NCBI RefSeq assembly: GCF_019711415.1
Contig: NZ_JAIGNJ010000004.1
Location: 124,001 to 188,000 of the forward strand
DNA from: Qipengyuania vesicularis
Lineage (GTDB): Bacteria > Pseudomonadota > Alphaproteobacteria > Sphingomonadales > Sphingomonadaceae
Length of the DNA stretch: 64,000 bases
Direction: 5' to 3'
Under the pieces are notes generated by a model. That model had not been told where the DNA came from. It worked only from the letters and a program-made list of their open reading frames with translations, and did no database searches. Both the position numbers and the translations under genes were made by a program. Below, in pieces: positions 55,407 through 63,386 of this stretch (position 1 is the stretch's first letter; every line of letters starts with the position of its first letter).

Positions 55407-55898
55407 TCAGCTGGCGAGGCGAACCAGCTCGTCGTAGATTTCGTCCTCGCTGCGGCTGGCGGCATTGCGCCAGCTGGTCGCAGTATCGGCGTTCAACAGC
55501 GTCCCGAAAGGCGTCAGTACCAGAAGGTTTGGCGTTCCGGGAAGCTCTTCGAGACCTAAGCGTTGCGCAATATCGAGATTATGTCCGTCGCCCGTCTGCG
55601 GCATGCCGACATTGACGAAGACCAGCTCGTATTCGGCCTCGACCAGCTGCTGGAAACGCGGCGTTTCGAGCCAGCCGGCCAGCGCGCGGCTATCGTGACA
55701 CCAGTTTGCGCCCATGATCAGGAGGACGTGCTTGCCGCTGGACATGGCCCGCCCGAGCGCCGCGTCGACATCGGCCGAGGCATCGCGCGAGGCGTCGAAC
55801 GACCGCGCTTCGGGATGGTCGGCGACAGGCGCGTCGGAAACTGTGGCGCATCCGGCAAGGGCTAGCGACGCGGCGAGCGCGAACAGGACTGGCTTCAT
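55407..55898 (-). CDS. Thioredoxin-like lipoprotein with CxxS site
   Basis: A 163-residue lipoprotein: LAGC with C17 after a signal peptide. The thioredoxin-like part follows from about residue 45: [22 protein letters not shown] holds the redox site W-C67-HD-S70, so the second Cys is Ser. Such CxxS proteins often act as mixed-disulfide forming or isomerase proteins. [21 protein letters not shown] contains the cis-Pro region (GTP). The start overlaps the ispG stop by ATGA. Possibly anchored in the outer membrane. Confidence 0.85.
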   Translation of the reverse strand: MKPVLFALAASLALAGCATVSDAPVADHPEARSFDASRDASADVDAALGRAMSSGKHVLLIMGANWCHDSRALAGWLETPRFQQLVEAEYELVFVNVGMPQTGDGHNLDIAQRLGLEELPGTPNLLVLTPFGTLLNADTATSWRNAASRSEDEIYDELVRLAS

Positions 55899-57034
55899 TC
55901 TGCCGCCTCGGCATGCGGATCGAAGGCCACCGCATCACCTGCCTCGATGGCAGCGGCCTTTTCCTCGACCAGCTTCACGATGTGATCGAGCATGTCCTCA
56001 CTCTCGATATGGTGATCCTTGACGCCCGAGAGATAGACCATGTGCTTGCCGCTGCCGCCACCGGTCAGGCCGATATCGGTCTCGCGGGCTTCGCCGGGGC
56101 CATTGACCACGCAGCCGAGCACCGAAAGGCTCATCGGGGTTTTTATGTGTTCGAGCCGCTTTTCGAGCGTTTCGACCGTCCGTATCACGTCGAAGCCCTG
56201 GCGCGAGCAGCTGGGGCAGGAAACCACCCGCACGCCGCGCGTCCTGAGGCCGAGTGCCTTGAGCATCTCGAAGCCGACCTTCACCTCCTGCTCGGGCTCT
56301 GCCGACAGCGAGACGCGGATCGTGTCGCCGATGCCGGCCCACAGCAGGCTGCCGATGCCGATGGAGCTCTTCACCGTGCCGCCGATCAACCCGCCTGCCT
56401 CGGTAATGCCGAGGTGCAGCGGGCAGTCCACCGCCTCTGCCAACCCGTGATAGGCGGCGACGGCGAGGAACACGTCGCTGGCTTTCACCGCGACCTTGTA
56501 TTCGTGGAAATCGTGGTCCTGCAGCAGCTTGATATGGTCGAGCGCGCTTTCGATCAGCGCTTCGGGGCAGGGCTCGCCGTACTTTTCGAGAAGGTCTTTT
56601 TCGAGGCTGCCGGCGTTGACGCCAATGCGGATCGCACAGCCGTTGGCCTTGGCGGCGCGGACGACTTCGGCGACGCGGTCGGACGATCCGATATTGCCGG
56701 GGTTGATGCGCAGGCAGGCCGCGCCCTTGTCGGCGGCTTCGAGCGCGCGCTTGTAGTGGAAGTGGATGTCCGCAACGATCGGGACATTGGCCGCGCGCGT
56801 GATCTTGTCGAACTGTGCCGTCGATTCCTCGGTCGGGCAGGACACGCGGATGATGTCCGCACCCACATCCTCGCAGCGGCGGATCTGGTCGATCGTCGCG
56901 CCCACGTCCTCTGTCGGCGTGTTGGTCATGGTCTGGACCGTGATCGGCGCATCGCCCCCGACTGGGACATTGCCGACCATGATCTGGCGGGACTGGCGGC
57001 GCTCGATGGTGCGCCAGGGACGGATCGAAGACAT
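55895..57034 (-). CDS. ispG: 4-hydroxy-3-methylbut-2-enyl-diphosphate synthase (flavodoxin)
   Basis: A 379-residue [4Fe-4S] enzyme of the MEP isoprenoid pathway, acting before IspH. Blocks: [66 protein letters not shown] and the cluster Cys in [15 protein letters not shown] and [19 protein letters not shown]. This is the short bacterial form. Coupled to the thioredoxin-like lipoprotein by a 4-base overlap. Divergent from the ZntB-type gene by 70 bases. Confidence 0.97.
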   Translation of the reverse strand: MSSIRPWRTIERRQSRQIMVGNVPVGGDAPITVQTMTNTPTEDVGATIDQIRRCEDVGADIIRVSCPTEESTAQFDKITRAANVPIVADIHFHYKRALEAADKGAACLRINPGNIGSSDRVAEVVRAAKANGCAIRIGVNAGSLEKDLLEKYGEPCPEALIESALDHIKLLQDHDFHEYKVAVKASDVFLAVAAYHGLAEAVDCPLHLGITEAGGLIGGTVKSSIGIGSLLWAGIGDTIRVSLSAEPEQEVKVGFEMLKALGLRTRGVRVVSCPSCSRQGFDVIRTVETLEKRLEHIKTPMSLSVLGCVVNGPGEARETDIGLTGGGSGKHMVYLSGVKDHHIESEDMLDHIVKLVEEKAAAIEAGDAVAFDPHAEAAE

Positions 57035-57104
57035 GGCGCGCGATATAGTGGGCTAAAGATGAAGGGGCAATGACAGGCGTCCCGGTTTGCGGCATGCAGC
57101 GCAG

Positions 57105-58106
57105 ATGGCCGAGCCGACCGACGATACCGAGACCGAATCCCCGCTCCTTTTCGGGCGGGTCCTCGACGGGCAAGGCGGCGCGCGGCCGATCGGCTGGGAA
57201 GAAGCGCAGGGTTGGCGGCCGGCCGATCCGGGCGAGGTCCTGTGGCTGCATCTGTGTCGTAGCCGACCGGGCGTGCAAGCATGGCTCGAAAGTGAACTCC
57301 ACGTCCCCGAGCCGACCGCCGAGCTGCTGACCAGCGACCAGAACCGTCCGCGCGCCTTTGCCGAGGGCGAGACGCTGGTGGGCACGCTGCGCGGCATCAA
57401 TTTCAATCCGGGCGCGGAGCCCGAGGACATGATCTCGATGCAGCTGTGGTGCGACGGACGCCGCCTCATCACCTTGCGCCGCCATCCGCTGCAGACTCCG
57501 CGTGAGGTAGTGGCCCTGCTCGACCGCGTGAATGGTCCGCCCGATGCCGGGGCCACGATAACGCTGCTTGCAGAGCTGATGATTGCGCGGATGAGCCAGT
57601 CGATCATCGACATGAACTACGTGCTCGACGAACTCGAGCATGCCGACCCGGAGGACAAGGCCGACGAGATGCTGCGACGCATCTCCACCATCCGCCGCAA
57701 CTGTCTCGGCCTCAAGCGGCACATGGCGCCGCAGCACGAGGCGCTCGAGCAGATCAGCCGCGATGCGCCCTATTGGTTCGAGGAACACGACCGTCGCGAG
57801 ATCGCCGAAAGCATCGCGCGCCTGCGCCGCTATCTCGACGATATCGATATCAGCAAGGAAAGCGCGCTGGTGCTGCAGGACGAACTGCGCGCCCGCAGCC
57901 TCGCATCGAGCGAGCACGCGACCTACATGCTCACCATCGTGGCGGGCATCTTTCTGCCGCTGGGCTTCCTCACCGGCCTGCTCGGCATCAATGTGGGCGG
58001 CGTGCCCGGCATGGACGACCCCGACGCCTTCTGGGCCGTGGTCGCCCTGTGCCTGTTCCTGTTCGTCGCGCTGATCGTGGTGTTCAGGCGACTTCGCTGG
58101 CTCTAG
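57105..58106 (+). CDS. zntB: ZntB/CorA-family metal transporter
   Basis: A 333-residue protein with a large cytoplasmic N-terminal domain (VLWLHLCRSRPGVQAWLE, TLVGTLRGINFNPGAEPEDMISMQLWCDGRRLITLRRHP), a long helical segment and two C-terminal membrane helices (MLTIVAGIFLPLGFLTGLLGINVGGVPGMDD and FWAVVALCLFLFVALIVVFRRLRW). The pore motif is GIN (GINVGGVPG) in place of the CorA GMN, typical of ZntB-type zinc transporters. Start at ATG 57105 (MAEPTDD). Convergent with the DUF885 gene, with 3 bases between. It is near the metal-linked locus but not in its transcription unit. Confidence 0.87.
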   Translation: MAEPTDDTETESPLLFGRVLDGQGGARPIGWEEAQGWRPADPGEVLWLHLCRSRPGVQAWLESELHVPEPTAELLTSDQNRPRAFAEGETLVGTLRGINFNPGAEPEDMISMQLWCDGRRLITLRRHPLQTPREVVALLDRVNGPPDAGATITLLAELMIARMSQSIIDMNYVLDELEHADPEDKADEMLRRISTIRRNCLGLKRHMAPQHEALEQISRDAPYWFEEHDRREIAESIARLRRYLDDIDISKESALVLQDELRARSLASSEHATYMLTIVAGIFLPLGFLTGLLGINVGGVPGMDDPDAFWAVVALCLFLFVALIVVFRRLRWL

Positions 58107-58109
58107 CCG

Positions 58110-59891
58110 TCAGCTTTCGCTGCGCTGCGAGGGGATGAACTCCTCGCGCACGGCCTTGGCGATCAGTTCGAGCGGGATGATGCCCTGGCTCAGCAGGAAG
58201 TCGTTGAACGCCTTCTCGCTGAAATCGTCACCCAGCGCGACTTCTGCCTCGATGCGCAGGTCCACCAGCTTGCGATAGCCGTAGTAATAGGCGCCCGCCT
58301 GGCCGGGAAGGTTGAACTGGTAGCGATCGAGTTCCTGCTTCGCCATCGGCTTGGAAAGAAGCACGTCTTCCAACAGGACCTTCTCGGCTTCTTCGCGGCT
58401 GATCATGCCGAGATTGAGCATCGGGTCGAGGAAAGCACGTGCAGCGCGCAGCAGGCGGAACTGCTGGGCCACAAACTGGCCCTCGATCGGCTCGTGCGGG
58501 AGCATTTCGGCCTCGGCATAGAGCGCCCAGCCTTCGACGTTCACGCTGTTGAAGGCGTAAAGGAGGCGCGCGAGGCTGACGCCTTGCTCGACCAGCGCGG
58601 CGAACTGCATCTCATGGCCCGGGCGGGCCTCGTGCGCACTCAGCGTCCAGCTGGCGGCGGCGTGGTTGAAGTCGTCGTAGACCTCGCCTTCGCCCGCGCT
58701 CGGATTGCCGACCGTGAGCACGAAAGTGCCCTGTTCGCCCGTGTTACCGATAAGACGGGGCGGGCGCATGTGCGGCGCCGGTTGCGCAGCGCTTTCCGCT
58801 TCCGAGGCGAGCCGCATGGACAGCTCGTATTCGGGGATCGATACGATCTCGAGCTCGCGCGCCTTTTCTTCGAGCTGGGCATTCACTCCGCGGTAGTACG
58901 CCTCGATCTCGTCGTTCGGGATGGTCTGCGCCTTCAGAGCGCGCATCACGCCCTGGTAGCTGGTATCCTCCCAGCCGTTCTTCGCCGCGATCTGCGGAGC
59001 GAGCGCCTCCATCTGCGCGCGGATTTCATAGAAACCGCGCCGCGCTTCCTTCATTGTTTCGCGCGGGTCGGCATCGATCCCCCAGGCCTTGAGGCTGAAA
59101 GCGTAGAGATCTTCGGGCAGGCGCGGATCGTCGCGCGAGACCGGGAGGATGACCTCTTCTGTCCAGTTCCTGTAGTCGGCGAACTGCGCGTCCATCGCGT
59201 CGAGCGCCTCGTCCGCTCCCTCAATCCCGTATTTGTCGAACAGCTGGCGGATGCCCGCGGCGTAGGTCTCGATCTTGGGGAGGGATTCGCGGACTTCGAC
59301 CACATAGGGTCCCATCTTGCCTTCGCCCCGGCTCGCCTCGAAGCGGTGCTTGGCGAGTTCGGTCATCGGCTCGGTATCGGGCCAAGTGCCGGTGAAGCGT
59401 TGCAGGAGTTCGAGCGCTTTGGGGCGTCGGTGCTCGGCGGTCTGGTCGGAGAGGAGGATGCCGATCGACTGGAAGAGGTTCTGCGGAACCTCAGTGAACT
59501 CGAGCGAATACTTCCGGTTCAGCTCGATCCCGAGAATGCTCTGGTCGAGCGAATCGATGAGGATCTGGAGGTCCTGCTGGACGTAGGGATTCGTTTCGCT
59601 CTCCATGGCCGCTGCGAATTCCGCCCGCAGCGCACGAGCGCCCGCGAGGTATCGATCGTCACGATCGAGCGCCATGTCGGAAACGAGCCCGTCATACTGC
59701 TCGTAGCCCGAAGCCGAGGCATTGATCGGAAAGAAACCGGCCTGGAAGGTGGCTAGCTTCTGCGTGTAGGTGTTGCTCGTCTCGACCCAGCCGGGGCTCG
59801 ACGGAGCCTCGGCATCCTGCGCCAAAACAGGGGTAGCGGGCAGGGCGCTGGCTGCGGCGAGCGCAATGGCAGCTGCGAAAGTCTTCATCAT
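58110..59891 (-). CDS. Exported DUF885 peptidase-like protein
   Basis: A 593-residue protein with a signal peptide (ALPATPVLAQD). The C-terminal half carries the family core SWTLSAHEARPGHEMQFAALV, whose His and Glu residues resemble a HExxH-type zinc-peptidase site, and VNVEGWALYAEAEMLPHEPIEGQ that would supply the third ligand. Members appear to be metallopeptidases or acylhydrolases; substrate unknown. Start MMKTF at 59891; an open frame continues upstream through the nrsF region without coding character. The site for ribosome binding (GGGAG) lies inside a hairpin. Confidence 0.85.
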   Translation of the reverse strand: MMKTFAAAIALAAASALPATPVLAQDAEAPSSPGWVETSNTYTQKLATFQAGFFPINASASGYEQYDGLVSDMALDRDDRYLAGARALRAEFAAAMESETNPYVQQDLQILIDSLDQSILGIELNRKYSLEFTEVPQNLFQSIGILLSDQTAEHRRPKALELLQRFTGTWPDTEPMTELAKHRFEASRGEGKMGPYVVEVRESLPKIETYAAGIRQLFDKYGIEGADEALDAMDAQFADYRNWTEEVILPVSRDDPRLPEDLYAFSLKAWGIDADPRETMKEARRGFYEIRAQMEALAPQIAAKNGWEDTSYQGVMRALKAQTIPNDEIEAYYRGVNAQLEEKARELEIVSIPEYELSMRLASEAESAAQPAPHMRPPRLIGNTGEQGTFVLTVGNPSAGEGEVYDDFNHAAASWTLSAHEARPGHEMQFAALVEQGVSLARLLYAFNSVNVEGWALYAEAEMLPHEPIEGQFVAQQFRLLRAARAFLDPMLNLGMISREEAEKVLLEDVLLSKPMAKQELDRYQFNLPGQAGAYYYGYRKLVDLRIEAEVALGDDFSEKAFNDFLLSQGIIPLELIAKAVREEFIPSQRSES

Positions 59892-59896
59892 GGAAT

Positions 59897-59918
59897 CTCC
59901 CTCTATGGAGCGAGGGAG
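59897..59918 (-). promoter_or_regulatory. Hairpin covering the DUF885 ribosome-binding site
   Basis: CTCCCTC (59897-59903) and GAGGGAG (59912-59918) make a 7-base stem, loop 8. On the minus strand the 3' arm holds GAGGGAG, the Shine-Dalgarno for the ATG at 59891, so the fold would hide it. Confidence 0.45.
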
Positions 59919-59965
59919 TGGCGGGCGAAGGACCTTTTTACAAGCCTCCGCCCGACAAAAGCGAT

Positions 59966-60607
59966 TTACCAGCGGACCAGCGACGGGACCGCCAGGCGGC
60001 CGAGCAGGGCAGACAATGCGACCGGCGCCGCGTGCCAGATGGCGAGGTGGTCGATGCTGTCGATCGGGCAGGCAAGGCCATAGGCGAATGTGCCGATGGC
60101 CCCGGCTGCCACACCCGTGAGCGCGCCTGCGGCATTGAGCGAAACCGGCGCGCCCCGGCGCAGCCACAGGACCAGCGCGGCCGCCGTGATCAACCCGAAC
60201 GCGCTCCCTGCAAGGAAGCATTCGAAGCCGTAAATGTCCTGCGATGCGGCAGAGAACAGCCCGCTGCCGCCGAGGACGAACAGCGCCGAGACCGGCAGCA
60301 GCACCAACATGGCGGCGGACCATCGCGCGCCTTCGTGCGTATTGCCGACGCGCGGGCTCGCCATACGCAGCACCGCAAGCGCGCTGGCTGCACCGACCAG
60401 CGCGAACATGCCATTGGCAAGGAAGAACAGGCCCGAAGCACGGCCCGCCATGATGCCGCGCCACAAGCCGTCGATTATTTCGACCAGCACGACGGTGGCA
60501 ATCGCGGACATGGCAACGAGCGCAATGCCCTGCCACAGGCGGATGGGCTGGACGGGAGCAAGATCGCTCGCGAGTTCGTCGATCAGGGGATTGGGGACCC
60601 GGTTCAT
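59966..60607 (-). CDS. nrsF: NrsF-type (DUF1109) membrane anti-sigma factor
   Basis: A 213-residue protein with about six helices. It matches DUF1109/NrsF: the conserved cysteines C130 (YGFECFLAGSAFGL) and C180 (AYGLACPIDSIDHLAIWH) lie in the periplasm-facing positions that in Caulobacter NrsF (C131 and C181 as I recall) sense heavy metals. The Caulobacter protein holds SigF until metals act. The start codon directly follows the stop of the sigma gene, so both are translated together. Its place last in the bufA1-doxX-sigF-nrsF unit gives it a feedback position. Confidence 0.92.
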   Translation of the reverse strand: MNRVPNPLIDELASDLAPVQPIRLWQGIALVAMSAIATVVLVEIIDGLWRGIMAGRASGLFFLANGMFALVGAASALAVLRMASPRVGNTHEGARWSAAMLVLLPVSALFVLGGSGLFSAASQDIYGFECFLAGSAFGLITAAALVLWLRRGAPVSLNAAGALTGVAAGAIGTFAYGLACPIDSIDHLAIWHAAPVALSALLGRLAVPSLVRW

Positions 60608-61138
60608 CTATTCGGCCTTTTCTACGAGCGCGGACAGTTTCTTCAGTCCGCGATGGATATTCACTTTGACCAGGCTTTCGCTCTGGCCGGTCTTGGTCGA
60701 GGCTTCGGCGATTGTCAGCCCCTCGATCTTTACGAGTTCGATGACTTCCGCCTGCTTGTCGGGCAGGTGGACGAAAAGCCTCTCGAGGCTCATGCGCGCC
60801 ATCACCGCCTCTTCTTCGCTGTCCTCGTGCGCATCGTGATCGCCCAGCTCGTCTTCCGCCGAACGGTAGACCTTGCGCAGGTGATCAACCCAGCGATAGC
60901 GCGCGATGGCGGCGAGCCAGGGATAGAAGGCGCGGGAAGGATCCCAGGTGGCGCGCTTGGTGTGCACGGCCATCATCACCTCCTGCACGAGGTCGTCTAG
61001 CTGGGAAGGCGCCACGCGCTTGCGGTAGTAGCGCTCGAGCCAAAGCTGGATCTCGGCGAGCAGGGCGCGGTACATGCCCGCATCGCCTTTCTGCGAAGCG
61101 GCCATCATGCTGGCCATCGTGGCTTCATCTGCGATCAT
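60608..61138 (-). CDS. sigF: ECF sigma factor, SigF type
   Basis: A 176-residue extracytoplasmic-function sigma factor. Region 2 is LDDLVQEVMMAVHTKRATWDPSRAFYPWLAAIARYRWVDHLRK; region 4 is LPDKQAEVIELVKIEGLTIAEASTKTGQSESLVKVNIHRGLKKLS. Both are intact. Its partner next door is a DUF1109 anti-sigma of the NrsF type, so this is the SigF-NrsF pair studied in Caulobacter for cadmium and chromate stress. Exact GTAACC-N16-CGAA sites upstream of the operon suggest that it controls itself and both precursor genes. Confidence 0.93.
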   Translation of the reverse strand: MIADEATMASMMAASQKGDAGMYRALLAEIQLWLERYYRKRVAPSQLDDLVQEVMMAVHTKRATWDPSRAFYPWLAAIARYRWVDHLRKVYRSAEDELGDHDAHEDSEEEAVMARMSLERLFVHLPDKQAEVIELVKIEGLTIAEASTKTGQSESLVKVNIHRGLKKLSALVEKAE

Positions 61139-61165
61139 GGCGGCCTCTCCCCTTGTCCAGGCCTA

Positions 61166-61624
61166 TCACTGCGTGCGCCGCGATGCGAGCAGCGCGTCGA
61201 GCGAGAACAGCCCGCCGCCGCGCGAGACGAGAATAGCAGCCATCGCGACCCACAAGATGTGCGTGGCCCACCAGGCGTCAGGGTAAACGAAGAACTGGAT
61301 CACCAGCGTCATTATTAGCAGCGACAGCGCTGCAAAGCGGGTGAACAGGCCTGCCACCAGCAAGATGGGGAAGGCATGTTCGGCATAGGTGGCGAGCGGT
61401 ACGGCGAGGTCCACCGGGAGGGGGAGGCCGGTGTATTCGTGTTCGAACAGGAAGTAGGTCGTATCGCTGATCGTCAGCGAGGTGCCTTCTTCCACCTTGG
61501 TCCGTCCCGATCGCCAGAAGATCCCCGCCAGCGCCACGCGAGTGACGAGCAGTGCAAGGCTTTCGGGCAGGCGGGAGGAAATCCATGCCGTCAGCCGTTC
61601 GTAGAGGGATAGTACGGTTTGCAT
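61166..61624 (-). CDS. DoxX-family protein of the bufferin (GigD) type
   Basis: A 152-residue inner-membrane protein with four helices, including [75 protein letters not shown] and [16 protein letters not shown]. It is between the DUF2282 precursor and the sigma factor, the same company as GigD in the Caulobacter gold-induced gigABCD operon. Possibly helps export, oxidation or installation of the peptide, which is inference. It differs from the DoxX near ruvA. Confidence 0.87.
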   Translation of the reverse strand: MQTVLSLYERLTAWISSRLPESLALLVTRVALAGIFWRSGRTKVEEGTSLTISDTTYFLFEHEYTGLPLPVDLAVPLATYAEHAFPILLVAGLFTRFAALSLLIMTLVIQFFVYPDAWWATHILWVAMAAILVSRGGGLFSLDALLASRRTQ

Positions 61625-61670
61625 TGCGTCGGTCTCGCTTGATGCTGGCGGAGAGGGGGCGCTCGAAGGA

Positions 61671-61955
61671 TCAGCGCTTGATGGGGGTCAGCGAACCCTT
61701 GCCCTTGGGCGTTTCGATGGTTTCGCAGGTGCCCTTCTTCACGAGCTTCCAGGCATCGCCCTGGTAGTCGCGAGTGGAGGTCCCGGCGCAGCTCGTGCCC
61801 GGTCCAGCGGCGCAGTCATTCTTGCCAGCCTTGGCGACGCCGTAACATTTTTCCATCGGCGCGCGCTGGGCGGAAGCCGGGGTGCTGACGAGCGTGGCGG
61901 CGACACCGGCGGTAAGGGCGAGGCCGGCAAGGCGGGCAATCGATTGGCTATTCAT
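61671..61955 (-). CDS. bufA1: DUF2282 bufferin precursor, type 1
   Basis: A 94-residue exported precursor with a signal peptide to about residue 30. The mature part has four Cys, C37, C48, C56 and C77, in [24 protein letters not shown] and KKGTCETI, matching the DUF2282 consensus. In bufferins an MNIO enzyme (DUF692) acts on Cys residues; the reported products chelate copper. The nearest such enzyme in the window is encoded on the other strand 600 bases away. It heads the bufA1-doxX-sigF-nrsF unit and has an exact SigF-type promoter upstream. Confidence 0.9.
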   Translation of the reverse strand: MNSQSIARLAGLALTAGVAATLVSTPASAQRAPMEKCYGVAKAGKNDCAAGPGTSCAGTSTRDYQGDAWKLVKKGTCETIETPKGKGSLTPIKR

Positions 61956-62022
61956 GGCATGTCTCTTCCGTGTGAGTTGTTCGGTTATGTCCGGAGAGAA
62001 TGTCGCCGGAACTGGCTTGTCA

Positions 62023-62048
62023 TTCGGGGAAGATCGGCATGCGGTTAC
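62023..62048 (-). promoter_or_regulatory. SigF-type promoter, leftward
   Basis: On the minus strand GTAACC (plus GGTTAC, 62043-62048), 16 bases, then CGAA (plus TTCG, 62023-62026). This matches GTAACC-N16-CGAA, known to me as the SigF promoter motif of Caulobacter. It would drive bufA1, doxX, sigF and nrsF, with the bufA1 start about 70 bases on. Confidence 0.8.
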
Positions 62049-62072
62049 GCGCCGCGAAAATTTTTCTGCGCT

Positions 62073-62098
62073 GTAACCGGTGGGCGAGACGGCGCGAA
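62073..62098 (+). promoter_or_regulatory. SigF-type promoter, rightward
   Basis: GTAACC (62073-62078), 16 bases, CGAA (62095-62098). It is the same motif with the same spacing as the leftward promoter, and it is placed about 50 bases before bufA2. It would drive bufA2, bufB and bufC. Confidence 0.8.
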
Positions 62099-62147
62099 TG
62101 TCCCCTCGTGCACACCCGCACGACACATACATAAGGGATTTGATGCC

Positions 62148-62438
62148 ATGAACACCGCCACCCGCAAGACCGCTGCCACCGCAGCCGCCGCAGCGGCCTT
62201 CGCACTTTCCTCGCTGTCGGCATTTGCTGCCGAACCGCCCGCAGGCAGCAGTGGAACCGCGATCAACGCCGAAGACACCGTGCACTGCTACGGCGTCCAC
62301 AGCTGCAAGGGCCAGGCCGACTGCGCCACCAGCGAAAATGCCTGCAAGGGCCAGAACGAATGCAAGGGCCACGGCTTCAAGGCCATGAAGGCCGGTGAAT
62401 GCCTCGCCAAGGGCGGCACGATCGGAGACCTGGGCTAA
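62148..62438 (+). CDS. bufA2: Cys-rich bufferin-like precursor, type 2
   Basis: A 96-residue exported peptide with an Ala-rich signal sequence (cleavage about residue 28, FAAEPP). The core has six Cys: C47, C53, C59, C66, C72 and C85, in [20 protein letters not shown], then [12 protein letters not shown], with the repeated CKGQ pattern of the second bufferin class. It differs from the DUF2282 type in Cys number and spacing. It is the first gene of a unit with the MNIO enzyme and DUF2063 protein, so is the most probable substrate of both. A strong SigF-type promoter lies about 50 bases upstream. Confidence 0.9.
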   Translation: MNTATRKTAATAAAAAAFALSSLSAFAAEPPAGSSGTAINAEDTVHCYGVHSCKGQADCATSENACKGQNECKGHGFKAMKAGECLAKGGTIGDLG

Positions 62439-62452
62439 ACCCGGGCTTCGAT

Positions 62453-62510
62453 GGCGGCCCGGCGTTCTCGGGATTGACCCCCCCTAGTACCCGTCTCGCG
62501 CCGGGCCGCC
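62453..62510 (+). other. Long hairpin between precursor and enzyme genes
   Basis: GGCGGCCCGGCG (62453-62464) and CGCCGGGCCGCC (62499-62510) form a perfect 12-base GC stem around a 34-base loop. There is no T-run. It is placed after bufA2 and before the bufB ribosome-binding site. Confidence 0.75.
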
Positions 62511-62540
62511 TCCATTCCCGATCAACGACAAGGAAACCCG

Positions 62541-63386
62541 ATGCACTCGATCGACCCCTTCCACGGCTTCGGTCTCGGCCTGCGCCGGACGCATTATGCC
62601 GATTTCCTCGAAGGTGAAGTGCCGGTCGATTTCGTCGAGGTGATCTCCGAGAACTACATGGTCGAAGGTGGCAAGCCGCTGCGCATCCTCGAAGAGGTGC
62701 GCGCGAAACACCCGGTTATCCTCCACGGCGTTTCGATGTCCGTCGGATCGGCCCACGGGCTTGACCACGACTATTTTGCGCGGCTGCGAAAGCTGGCCGA
62801 GCGTATCGAACCGCTCTGGGTTTCAGACCATCTGTGCTGGACCCGTACCAGCGCCCATAACAGCCACGACCTACTGCCGTTGCCGCTGACGCGTGAGGCG
62901 CTCGATGTCGTGTGCGACAATATCGACCACGCCCAGGAAGCACTCGGACGCGCCATGTTGTTCGAAAACCCGTCGAGCTATCTCACCTTCCCCGAGGACG
63001 AGATGAGCGAGTGGGAATTCCTCTCCGCCATGGCGCGACGGACCGGCTGCTACCTCCTGCTCGACGTCAACAACGTCTATGTCAGCGCGCAGAATCACGG
63101 TTTCTCGGCGCAGGACTACCTCGACGGCCTGCCCATGGACCGCGTGCGCCAGATCCACCTCGCTGGTCATACGCCCGCGACCGAGGATCGCCCGATTACG
63201 ATCGATACGCACGACCGCGAGGTCTGCGACGTAGTCTGGGCGCTCTACGCCTCTGCAATCGCCCGCACCGGGCCGGTCGCCACCATGATCGAACGCGACG
63301 ATGGCATCCCGCCTCTCGCCGAACTTATTGCCGAGCTCGACCGCGCGCGAACGCTAGCCGCGGCGGATGGAGCGATCGCAGCATGA
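62541..63386 (+). CDS. bufB: DUF692 multinuclear non-haem iron oxygenase (bufferin maturase)
   Basis: A 281-residue TIM-barrel-type enzyme. Family blocks are GFGLGLRRTHYADFLE, VDFVEVISENYM, PVILHGVSMSVGSAHGLD, WVSDHLCWT, LFENPSSYLTF, YLLLDVNNVYVSAQNHG, QIHLAGHT and IDTHDREVCDVVW; the His, Glu and Asp of these strands are the expected iron ligands. MNIO enzymes oxidatively alter Cys residues of peptide precursors. AAGGA is 8 bases before the ATG. The stop overlaps the next gene by ATGA. Confidence 0.95.
   Translation: MHSIDPFHGFGLGLRRTHYADFLEGEVPVDFVEVISENYMVEGGKPLRILEEVRAKHPVILHGVSMSVGSAHGLDHDYFARLRKLAERIEPLWVSDHLCWTRTSAHNSHDLLPLPLTREALDVVCDNIDHAQEALGRAMLFENPSSYLTFPEDEMSEWEFLSAMARRTGCYLLLDVNNVYVSAQNHGFSAQDYLDGLPMDRVRQIHLAGHTPATEDRPITIDTHDREVCDVVWALYASAIARTGPVATMIERDDGIPPLAELIAELDRARTLAAADGAIAA

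Noticed and set aside
59923..59953. Stem GGGCGGAGG/CCTTCGCCC after nrsF as a terminator
   Set aside because: It contains a G-U pair and lacks a following T-run; the T residues are in the loop. Left uncalled.
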